A stretch of 64,000 bases of DNA from Scalesia atractyloides (Eukaryota; Streptophyta; Magnoliopsida; Asterales; Asteraceae): positions 35,403,476 through 35,467,475 of the forward strand of contig CAMTDV010000022.1 of assembly GCA_947069175.1 (NCBI GenBank), in the 5' to 3' direction. Position numbers and translations under genes: made by a program. How positions within the stretch are numbered: position 1 is the first letter of the stretch; each line of letters opens with the position of its first letter. The notes below the pieces were generated by a model. The model was given only the letters and a program-made list of their open reading frames with translations, ran no database searches and was not told the DNA's origin. This document shows, in pieces, positions 34,740-45,319 of the stretch.

Positions 34740-36649
34740 AATCCTTTCCTGTTTCCTCTTGACTGTCACTAGAGGCAATTGGATTGGTCAAGATCTATTG
34801 TACATTAGACTTTACCGCTGGAGTTGAAGCATAAACTTTTGGTTGCGAGGATGAAGCTGAAGCATTAGGAATACAAGGGGCTTTACTATCCTGATCACAT
34901 TTACGTTTTATCTCCTATTCTTTGCACCTTGCATTCCACAGATTGTTCACTCGCTTTCTGCTCATTTCAAATATGTTTTTAATACCATTAAAGCCTTCAA
35001 CCACTATAGAATTACGAGAATGATACCATTCTCTGAAGTCCTTATGATTAGCAGTTAATGTTTCGGCAGATCGTTGTACAGCCACACTTTCGTTCTTTCA
35101 GCCTATTCAATTCAATCCCACGAGTGTTATCAGCTGCTCTCATCTGTTGTAGCTAATTTATCTTTTTAGCATCTGCAACCTTCAACCGCTCATTTTCTTT
35201 TCTTAATTGCGCAATTTTAGAATCCTGTTTTCTAACAGTCACTTTCAAAGAATTTATCTCCAACTGTTGTTTGATAACAATGTTCCGATTTGAAGACATA
35301 AACTCCGAGTGCTTGTTAATCAAGATTGCCGCAGCTTGCAGCTGAGAGAACAAAAATCCACTTTCTCATCCTGTTCCATTTCAGAGAATAAACGACTATT
35401 TCATTTTGAATTTTTTTGATGAATTGTGGATTGGAATTGTTGGACTTATCAAGTAGTAGGTTGTGATTGAACTGGAGTAGTTTCAGCCGAAAGTGTTTTA
35501 GCTGCTGGGTATTTGAAGGTTGTGGTTCAGAGGTTGTAGTGGGTTCCATCATTACAGGTTCAGTATCCTCCGTTGTAAAAGTAGATTGGGCTTCTGCAAT
35601 TTGTTCCGGTACAGTTTCTTGATGTGAGGTTGTAGGTTGTGTGATTTCAGGTTGTGTTGACGACGTTCCTATAGACTTTTTGCTTTGTTTCTTTCTACCC
35701 TTATCAGCACCTATAACACCTACATAACTTGCACCACCATTACCATCATCATCACCGTCATCATCATCACCTTTTCCCTTTAACGACCAAACTTATCTTC
35801 GATCATCTTTTTCAAAGTTGGTTCTTCATTATCTGACTCACTATCATCATGGCGCCACTTATCGTTTTCTGGTGCAGCATATTCATCATTTGCCAGAAAA
35901 CCGAACAATTTACGAGTAGGTGTGCTTTCCTTGTAACGTTTTGCTGCTACACCTCTAAATATTTTTAACGAATGTTCCATCATAACCTCAACTTTTAGAA
36001 CATCGTTGTTGTTCTTCGGAAGATTCGGATGTTACGCATTCAAGATCATCTGGAGAAAAAGAGGATACATCCAAAACTTGTTTCCACCATATCCGGTTCT
36101 TCTCAGGTTTTCCTTCATGTTTGCAGAAATATACTTTGAAACGTTGAATGGTTTGTTCAGTGTCAAAGCTATCATCATTCCAACTAAGTCGTTATTCGCC
36201 ATGTCATAACCACTTCGTCTGTTGCTCAAACAATGAATTAAAACATGTAGAAAGAACTTGTATCGGAGTGGCAACCATGCTTTGTTTAGTTGTCCTGCGA
36301 GAAAAATCTCCAACACATTTCATTCGAAGCAAACATCCACGTTGACATTTTAACGGAACTGAGAATGGAGCTTTAGGATCATCGCCAAGTTGTAATACAG
36401 AGTTATTGATTTCAACAGAGATATCGACATCCAAGTCATTTACTCTTCCGTGGATAAGTTCATGCCCATTCACTCAACAACTTTAGTTGAATCCCAAAAT
36501 TCCTTGATCAATGTCTTGTATACTGTAGTCTTGTGCGTGATAGCATAATGTATCCTTGAGTCGCGCAAAAACTTCATTATGCCGTTGTATTCAGCAAATT
36601 TATCTTCCGGATCTAAGTAAGCTACCATGTTGTGTCTTGGTTCTGACAT
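34740..36649 (-). pseudogene. Copia-3 aORF, 3' end deleted
   Basis: ATG at 36647-36649 (MSEPRHNMVAYLDPEDKF). The N-terminal globular segment has GCLLRMKCVGDFS, RYKFFLHVLIHCLSNRRSGYD, ALTLNKPFNVSKYI and KFWMYPLFLQMIL. The order and residues match the Copia-1/2 aORF (for example HCVIYALSHRKGGFDD and KFLQYPHFIQML), so both are one superfamily with low identity. It then has the linker ENDKWRHDDSESDNEEP (about 35860-35810), a low-complexity Gln/Pro/Thr stretch (about 35680-35400), and a coiled coil (about 35350-35160) with NSLKVTVRKQDSKIAQLRKENERL. The end is lost where the truncated LTR joins at about 34740. Frameshifts occur at several points. Function unknown. Confidence 0.72.
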
Positions 36650-36829
36650 AATTTCAACTTATGATTTATCAGTTTCTTTGTTGCGGGCTTTCTTTTATGT
36701 TCTTTTTGTTCCATCCTATACACCAAAGATAACCAGAATAAAAAGAAATATAAAAAAAACATTAGGGAACATACTCAAAGGTTTCGTTGTGAACTTGTAA
36801 GTGTGCCACCCTTAACGAAGAACTACCGA

Positions 36830-36935
36830 CTCATACGAATAACACTTTATTCATACGAAGAACAACTGATTTGCACGAGCAACAACTGACTTGTTGAAAC
36901 AAATGACTAGCTCGTACGAGTAACTATTTCGTACG
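36830..36935. promoter_or_regulatory. tcgtacga motif array before Copia-3 aORF (proximal part)
   Basis: Motif variants (tcatacga, ttgcacga) and intact ctcgtacgag occur here. The final ttcgtacg is the target of solo LTR 2; the gtacg core is duplicated as its TSD. The array continues on the other side of that insertion at 39429. Confidence 0.55.
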
Positions 36936-39314
36936 TGTCACACCCTAAATTTCCACTTGCGGAGTATTACCGCGAGACGTGTGATCAAACCAGAATCTTA
37001 GACACTAGCAATGTCGAACGACTCTATATGATTTATTTAAACATTTTCCAAAAACATTTATTGTAAACATGCGTAGTCATATTCAAAGTTCCAAAGTTTA
37101 GCGGAAGCATTAGAATAAAGTAACGGGCGCCAACATAAACACCAAAACCAAAATCTCAAAAATTATCGTTAATAAAGACTCGATAAAAATGTCTTGATCA
37201 AATGCAAAGTGGGTGCACCTAGCGCTCCTAGCATCCTGAGAAACATGCAAAGAAACAAGTGTCAACATTAAAGAAGAGTGAGTTCACAGGTTTTATAAGT
37301 TCACATGTTCAGTTTAAAAGATTGGTTTCCCCCGTTATCCCTAACCCGGAATAACGACATAGTTCCATTAGTCCTAATCTGGAATAATAATGTTGATTCG
37401 TAAATAAGTTCAATGTTAACATGCAGGTAGCAAGCCTAGAGTTACGTCACGTAAGAGTTCACGATCAAAGCTGACTGTTGTTGCCTCTGTGTTGCCAGGT
37501 CTATCACTCACCATGCCAAAAGTTAGGCCAAATTAATCACCCGTTGACCATTCCCGGTCGGCTATTGCGACTAGCTCGGGTGGGGCTTGTCGGGTCCAGT
37601 AGTACTACTATAATTTCCCCGCTATCTAACCCAATACTAACGATCCGAGAGTTGGTTGAGGACTTACGTGATAAAGCTACTTAGTGACCATAACATACAT
37701 TAACATTAACTTAGTTACCGAATAGTTAATGACGTTAATTTCGCATAACGTAAAAGATAGAGTTGTAGAGCATATACATGTTTCTCCGCCTGTTGTTCAA
37801 AAACCGGAAAAATAGGGGTCGTGAACTCATCTTAAATTGCTCGGTTAGATAAACGCAAAAGAAGTAAAGGATGGAACCGCTAATCGCGTCCTAACATGTC
37901 AACCGATTCAAAGTTAGTGTGTGAACACACTGACACAAAACCCTACGCATAACTAACACACAGTACGGCACACGTAATAACCAATTCGAAACCATAATCA
38001 TGCATTCAAAGTATCACCATACAAAATAACGACCAAATCAACTTGTCACAAACACAGGATAACTCATACAACACTTAGACACACACAAACGTAAGTTATC
38101 ATGTTTCAGCTTGTACACTTATAACTGGGCTGTTTTCGAGAATTTTTATAAACTAGTTCCTATGTTCCAAAAATTCCAATCTTTTTACAGAGAGTGCCAA
38201 TTAGCTTATAAAATTTAGTGTAAAATTTTCAAATCCTAAATATTTACCAATTATTTATAAATATTTATATACTAGGCTGCAGTCAGATTCGTCGCTTTCT
38301 GACTGCAGTCCACGAGAAAAATCATTCAAAAATCATCGTTCATCAGATTAACAAAATTCCAGTGGGAGATTTTCGAAAACTCCCGTCTCCAGTTACTGTA
38401 CAGATTTTGTGACCTAACCCCATACAGACTATGAGATCCGATTATATAAACAGCCTGTAAATTCTGCAGAAATTATGCAGCTTCAGCTGCTGCACTAAAT
38501 GATCATTTAAAAATAGCAAATAACCTCAGAAAAATACGAATATGGTGCCATTTGATGCGCTTTTCAAAAATACACGTTTTAGGCTTCAGAAAAACAGTTT
38601 TTTGATAAATAACGACCAGTTTACAGCCAACTGAAGTTGGCTGTAAATGTTAATCAGCTTTCTGTTTTCGATTTTGTAATACTAGAACAAGTTTAAACGA
38701 CCATGACACTTAGTTGTATCGATTAACAGCAGGTTAACTTATCAAATATCATCTAGCACATCAAGATTCACACAAACCCTAGGTGAATAACACCCTAAAC
38801 ATCATCACGAACACAGCCAACAATCATGTATACGTACATATCATTCTACTAATCTAGTTAAACATTAACATGAACAAGATCACCCTGAAACACTACAAAC
38901 ATAGCCATGTATACACTGATTTCAATACGAAACAATCATAAACCAGACTAACCTTGCGAAGATGAGTGTTACACTAGAGAGGGAATAGCGAGAGAGAAAG
39001 AGGTAGAGAGAGAGATCGCGATTGGGGGGGGGGTCTCCACAGCCGTCGACTCACTAAGGGATTAGGGTTTTTGAATATTTTTCCCACAACATGCATGTAT
39101 ACGTATTCATAGGGGGGGTCGCATAAGGGGCGGTTTGGGTGTTAATTGGGCCACAGGCGGTTTTAGGCCGAAAGGGTTTGGGTGGCGGGTTGGGCTTGGT
39201 TTGCGTAAGGGATAGGGGGCTCGGTTTCAGGTTCGGGCTTTTAACAAGCACATTATTTTTATATATAACAGGCACATATAGCACGTTAAATATTCACGAC
39301 GCTATTAAAAGGTA

Positions 39315-39367
<53 letters not shown>

Positions 39368-39428
39368 ATGAGTCGAATAATTACAAGGAATCGAATCAGA
39401 ATGATACCTGATTTTCCGAGACATCACA
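36936..39428 (-). mobile_element. Solo LTR 2 (related to solo LTR 1), 2.49 kb
   Basis: In minus orientation it starts TGTGATGTCTCGG (39428) and ends AGGGTGTGACA (36936). It has the perfect TSD gtacg (36931-36935, 39429-39433). It shares with solo LTR 1 the ends, the CTGCAGTCAGA hairpin (38277-38308), the agcaaccc-free core near 37800-37860 that includes aaaaaccgg and the gctcggtta word, and a short version of the minisatellite. No internal region is present. Confidence 0.85.
39317..39365. repeat. (AT)n microsatellite
   Basis: About 24 uninterrupted AT units close to the 39428 end of solo LTR 2. Absent from solo LTR 1. Confidence 0.95.
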
Positions 39429-39930
39429 GTACGAGCGGCAGGTTACTCGTGTGAGTGCACTCGTACGAAGCAAAGTTAACTTATTCGCACAGAGAACTTC
39501 AAGTGATGATTATGCTGAAGAACTTGTTTTTCGTTAATAGGTTCTTCACTTAAAGTTTGTTGTTCATGTCAGGCAATGTCATACAGTCAGATAATGTTCA
39601 AATTGTTTATCTTCAAGGTATGCCTATATTGTCAATCATACCTTAAAGATATCAGAAACAACTTAAAGAGGGATGAAAGGATGACGTGAGCAAGATGAAA
39701 GTAAAGTTGTACCAAAGAACTACATCACCCTTTATACCACATTTTTATACTCGCACGAAGAACACTTAGGTCGTACGAAGGACATCCAGTTCGTACGAAG
39801 GACTTTCTTGAACAACAAGTGAAGGTTCATTCGTACGAAGCAAACACATTCGTACGAGTGATTTTGATTCATCCGTATGAAGTGCTGTCATTTGCACGCG
39901 CAACCTCTGATTCGTACAAGTCAAGGTTTT
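39429..39930 (-). promoter_or_regulatory. tcgtacga array with TATA-like box between pol and aORF of Copia-3
   Basis: In minus orientation a dense array (39751-39930; tcgtacga at about 39770, 39791, 39833 and 39851, plus variants) is followed at once by TATAAAAA (39743-39749) and TATAAAGG (about 39729-39736). A smaller downstream cluster lies at 39429-39500. The order array, TATA, array, aORF is the same as in Copia-1 at 6060-6760. Promoter function is inferred. Confidence 0.5.
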
Positions 39931-41269
39931 TCCAAACTGGAACATTAGTTCTTCGTGAACCTTAGATTTCTTGTTGACCTGTTTCGATCTTTGCACATAT
40001 CCACAGAGATTCACAAGTTATGTTAGGAAAATTGCTCCTCAAACAGATTTTTTTCTTTTGAGATGAGTTTACCCGTTGTAAGAAAGTACTTTATGAAGTT
40101 ATGATATCAAAGCAAATAGTTTTAAAGGCGTATCTTGGTGGGAAAACATTTGAGCTTCAACTTTGGCTAAATCAAAAGTAACTTAATTTAAAAAACAGAG
40201 TAAACTAAAATAACTACTAACCGATAACAACACAATGTACATTAACTAGCAATCTTTTTCTGAGTTTCAAGGTAAGAGATTCATACCAGCTTTTAATCTT
40301 GTCAAAAACGAGTTTTTGTTTGAAACATCAAATTAAATAAATAAGTATTCTACTATGATTATCGGTATTGTTGTCCATGTAAGCTCAGCTTATCAGATGT
40401 AATCATAATTAGGAGATATGATTAATGTATGAATTATACTTACTAGCCGGTGTTCAACCACTTCACGACACATTCCCGTATCAAGACATGCACGAGAGAA
40501 AATCTTACCGGTGAGTATACTGCTTGTCATCTGTTTTGACGTATATGATGTGAGATACTCACTTATTTTGATTGAAAACAAGCCCTATGTGATTAAATCA
40601 CTTATTGATGAGGAACTTGAATTTCAAATGCATGCAGGGCACAAGAGTAAGTCCGTGAACAGGTTAGTACTATCGTACCGACAAAGAGACGAACTTAGCT
40701 CCCGCATAAAACTGTGATATATTATCACTTATTTTTGGGTGAATGGGATATTTTTATCACTTATTGATGGTCGTATTGCAATATTTACATGTATGTATGG
40801 TATCATGGAAGTTCTAGACTTGCGTCACCGTTATTTTTCGATAAAAGATTCAACCATGATACCCAGATGATAATCAAGCATAAAGACCTCATATCTCAGA
40901 ACCTCGACATACTATCAAACGAAATTTCGGTACTAAGACCGTATGCCAATGAATGGTTCCCACTGGCTTTAGTCCGTTATGTTTATATCAACCTGCACAT
41001 TTTATTCTGATTGTGACCTACCGATACATCATTAGTAAAGCTACTTATCAATTCTCGTTTTATGTTTTTGACCGTTTTTGACATCATCTTCTCTAATCTT
41101 TCCAAGAAACTCATTTTTGATTTTTGAATATTCTATTGTTTTTGTATTTTTCTTGAAATTTTCTACCCTTAAAATATAAAACTAAGAGAAAATGGAAAAT
41201 CTTTTTGTCGTTTTAGATTTTAAGAAAATATTTACGCAAATGATTAGCCAAGGATGATTTACTCGGGTT
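39931..41269 (-). other. Copia-3 spacer between RNase H and aORF module
   Basis: AT-rich, no credible coding frame. It contains words shared with the Copia-1 spacers (gttagtact, aaagacctcatatctcagaa and the aaacgaaatttcgg phrase near 40920), which shows that this noncoding stretch is conserved between families. Confidence 0.65.
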
Positions 41270-43276
41270 TCACCTTGATGCCATTGACCAAATGAGGATG
41301 ATCAAAACAGGATTAATCAAAAGCTTTTGTAAACAGGTCGGCACATTGGTGATCAGTGTGGATTTTAACAACATTGATAAGTTTCTTTTCATAATAATTT
41401 CGTATGAAATGATACTTAATCTCAATGTGTTTTGGTTTTTGAGTGCTGTACAGGATTATGAGTGATCTGTAAAGCAGCTTCGTTATCAACATAAGTAGGA
41501 GTAGTTAGAAATTCAAACCGTAGTCGCGCATTTGTTGTTGGATCCATCGAACCTGAGAGCAGCAACTAGAAGCTAAAATATACTCAGCCTCACAGCTTGA
41601 TGTAGCTACACAAGTCTGCTTTTTGCAATACCACGTGACTAGGCGATTTCCCAAGAACTGACATCCTGTTGATGTTGATTTTGCATCGATCTTGCATCCA
41701 CCATGATCAGAATCACTGAATGCTATCAAATCAAACTTATCATCCCTAGGGTACCAACGACCAGTGTCCGGGCGACCTTTCAGATAGCGAAAGATTCTTT
41801 TCACAGCCATCAAATTTGAAACTTTTGGACTTGACTGGTAGCGAGCTAGAAGACATGTTGGGTACATTATCGGGTCTTGAAGCGGTAAGATACATAAGAA
41901 ATCTGATCACAGCATGATATAGAGATGGTTCCACATGTTCACCCATTCCATCGGGAGTAATCCCATGATTTTGAGCTAATGGAGTTCCTAAGGGCTTTGA
42001 GTCTTCCATTTGAAATCGTTTGAGAGTATCCCCAACGTACTTGGTTTGATGGATGAAAATCCCTTCCTTAGATTGATGAACCTGCAAACCTAAAAAGAAA
42101 GTCATTTCTCTCATGGCGCTCATCTCGAACTTCTCTTGCATCACCTGCTCGAATTCTTTGCACATTTTCTCGTTTGTAGACCCAAAAATAATATCACCAA
42201 CATATACTTGTACCAGCAATAAGTCCTCATTCTCTTCCTTGATGAAGAGAGTACACTCAATCAATCCACGTCGAAAAGCATTCTTGAGAAGATAGGAAGA
42301 CAACGTTTCATACCAAGCCTGAGGAGCTTGATGAAGACCATATAGTGCCTTATTGAGAAGCCAAACCTTGTCAGGATGGATTGGATCTTCAAAACCAGGT
42401 GGTTGCTCAACATATACTTCTTCTTCAACCACACCATGAAGAGATACACTCTTTACGTTCATTAGATAAACTGTAAACTTCTTGTAGGACCCTAAGCCAA
42501 GAAGATTCTTATGGCCGCAAGACGTGCTACCGGTGCATAAACCTCGTTATAATCAATGCCTTCTACCTGATTAAAACCCTGGACAACCAATCTTGCTTTG
42601 TTTCTCACAACAACACCTCGGTCATCCTTCTTACACTTATAAACCCTTCTAGTAACAATCTTCTTGTAGTTGTCAGGCCTGTCAACCAATTTCCACATGC
42701 CCAACTTCTGAAACTGCTGAAGTTCTTCTTGCATTTCTTCAACCCATGAGTCTTCGTTCATTGCCTCCTTCCAAGATTTCAGTTCTACTTGGCAAACATA
42801 GCAGGCAAAATACCAATCATTCTGTTCCCCAGATTCCCTAATAGCCGAATACAAACCAGCATTCTGGTTATCCCTTAGCTGATTATGTGTCTGCACTCCA
42901 CTCTGGACATCTCCTATAATATTCTGCTGAGGATGGGTATTATGGATTTGAGTTTCAGGACATCGGGAACTCGAGAATTTATACCCAAATTGTTGATATT
43001 CAAATCAACAGCTAAGTCGATTGTTGGATTTGACGAGGATGTAGATGCATGTCCTTCAGTCATTCCTTGATTTTGTACATTTGACGTGACATCAAAAATT
43101 CCAGGAATAGGAGCAGAAGTAGCTTCATGTACATCATGGAACTCATCATCTTCTGACGAAACATTATAATCAGAAGAATCTTCAAATTCCTCATTTTGAA
43201 CAGGATTGTTAACCGAAGTAGACACTTGAGATTTAACAATAATTGGTCGTACTAATGACGAGTCAACTCTAGTATA
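41270..43276 (-). pseudogene. Copia-3 pol, 3' half: linker, reverse transcriptase, RNase H
   Basis: Starts at the Copia-4 insertion. 43225-42914 is the Ser/Asp-rich linker after integrase. RT begins at about 42780 (SWVEEMQEELQQFQKLGMWKLVDRP, split here by length limit: SWVEEMQEELQ, then MWKLVDRP). It continues with NKARLVVQGFNQVEGIDY and YNEVYAPVARL to 42492, then after a frameshift with VYVEQPPGFEDP, KALYGLHQAPQAWYE and the catalytic box. That box reads LLVQVYVGDIIFGS, so the first Asp of the YVDD pair is Gly and the enzyme would be inactive. RNase H follows: FSDSDHGGCKIDAKSTS, ATSSCEAEYI, then in a shifted frame the TKHIEI and ADLFTKAFD region, ending near 41270. Confidence 0.85.
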
Positions 43277-43770
43277 TGTAGGTCCCCTAATCCGTATGAA
43301 TCGTCACAGAATCGTCTATCTAATCTAGAGTGCGGAATCCTCTAGACCAGGTTTCACAGAAAACCGAACAAGAACACGAACATGAACAAATACTTTCAAA
43401 CTGTCTTCTATTGATTATCTAACACTATGGTTTACAATCAATTCAAGACTCTCTCTCTCTCTACTCTCTCTCTGAAGTAATTCGCTAATTCTCTGATCAA
43501 CTAAACAAGCAACTAAACCAACAACCTTAACCCTAATGACAACCTCCCTTTATATAGAGACAGGTTATGCACATGGGCTAGGGTTTTACCACATGGACTG
43601 CTATTAGGTCTAGGCCCAATTCGCCTACCATATGCTATATGGTGTCTAGTTTAGCCCAATTACTTCTAATTAACTATTACAAAACTAAACCCGCTAACCG
43701 TTTAACATTTTACTAATTACAAGATATCTAAAGACCAAATCTTAGTTGTTGTCACAAATATGCACCAACA
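43277..43770 (-). repeat. Copia-4 3' LTR
   Basis: Minus strand TGTTGGTGCATATT (43770) to GGGACCTACA (43277). TATATAAAG box at 43548-43556 (minus), followed downstream by a CT-rich stretch (about 43447-43475 on the plus strand) near the likely transcription start. Confidence 0.93.
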
Positions 43771-43786
43771 ATCTCCCCCTTGACAA
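43771..43786 (-). other. Copia-4 polypurine tract
   Basis: The minus strand reads TTGTCAAGGGGGAGAT directly before the LTR start TGTTGG. Confidence 0.9.
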
Positions 43787-45319
43787 TAGCTTCATTAAAC
43801 AACTTTGTCTTCAGTTATCTTGCAATCTTTAACTTCCTTGATAATTATTGGTCTTTGGATAGCTTCAGCTTTAATAGCTTCTGTCAGCAACAGACTCCCC
43901 CTAAGCTGATGTATCCAATCACCAAATCTTCTAAATCGTTATCATTTGAGTAAACTCTAGTTTAGACCTTGCATAGCAATCTTCAAACTCTTCAACGTTG
44001 TCTGCTATGTAGAAAGGAGGTTCTACCATGATCCAAGCAAACTCCTCTTCACTAAACTTCTCAGCAACACACTGCTACAATCTGTATACTATAAAACAAA
44101 CATCTCGAGAAACCATAAGAATTTTTCAATACAAGTTGAACAAATTATTATTATTCAAGAGATAGTAAAACAATATCACAGATTAAGCACTTTTCAACTC
44201 AAACCACATACTTCAAATTTTTTAAGCACACAGAACCTGCAAGATCGAAAAATATTGAACTCAGCTTTAACATTGTCTCCCCTATCGTTAAGAACTCCTC
44301 CATGAACAACCAATATCCGTACATTAAGAATTTACAAGAAAATGAAATCTTTTACATTTTTATATATTCTGAAAGCAAATAAATAACAAAATAATAAACA
44401 CTCTTTTTTTTAGAATCACCGGTAAGAAGATCATATCAGCAACAACAAACTGTTTTCACACTATTTGATAATTCTATATGCAATATTCATGAAAACAGTT
44501 CAAGACGATTACCAGTATTGTTTATCCACTTAAACAAAATACATGAATATTTCAAGTACCATTACCTAGTGATATGATAAGATAATTTATACTGATATAC
44601 TAGTATGTCCCACTTCAGGACATACCCCCACGATCAAGATATGCACAAGGATTCCTCGTAGTAGGTGAGTATACCGAAATTCATCCTTATTGAGTTACAA
44701 CGTTAGATAATTGGTGATCAGTTCGGTACTTCCGTACAGCAAAGAGACCAATATCCAACGAGGATTATGTCAAATTCAAAATTTTGGTACGAATAATGCA
44801 ATTTGCACATTTGAATGACTCTCTAGGAGAGCTTCTTCAATTTTTGGTATTTGGCATTTTAGCTCTTTTAAGATATCCTGGTTGTGCCTAGGTCAGCATA
44901 TATCTGGATGCAGCAGAAGGACAACCTTGATACCCCAGATGAATAAACGATATAAAGACCTAAAACCTCAGATTTTGGCAATCTATCAACGCAAGATTTA
45001 AGGTTATAAAACCATACGCCACTGATTTGTTACCCACTCATACACAGTCTATTATATTTGTATCCCAAAGGTAAGTTGATTATTTCATGCTTTTGGCCTA
45101 CTGGTACATCTTATAATGAATATGCTATCACACTTAAGCAATTTAATTTTAAAAATTAGTGTGACAGTCTAACTTGCTGATTTACTATCATTTCTTCTTT
45201 ACCACACAGTGAAAACTCATTTTTGATTTTCTATATTTTTTATGTTTTTGATTTTTGAAAAGCAGTAAATTATTTACAACATATTTTTGTGGAAAATTTA
45301 GTTATTCAGGATTCCTCAT
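43787..45319 (-). other. Copia-4 noncoding spacer
   Basis: AT-rich stretch of about 1.5 kb between the end of RNase H and the polypurine tract, where Copia-1 and Copia-3 carry motif arrays plus aORF. It contains none of either. Words at 44640-44960 resemble the spacers of the other elements (ggtgagtata, acagcaaagagacc, a taaagaccta word), so the spacer itself is shared. Confidence 0.65.

Noticed and set aside
39317..39365. Origin or matrix-attachment signal from the AT run
   Set aside because: A plain dinucleotide microsatellite near an LTR end; nothing else supports a function.
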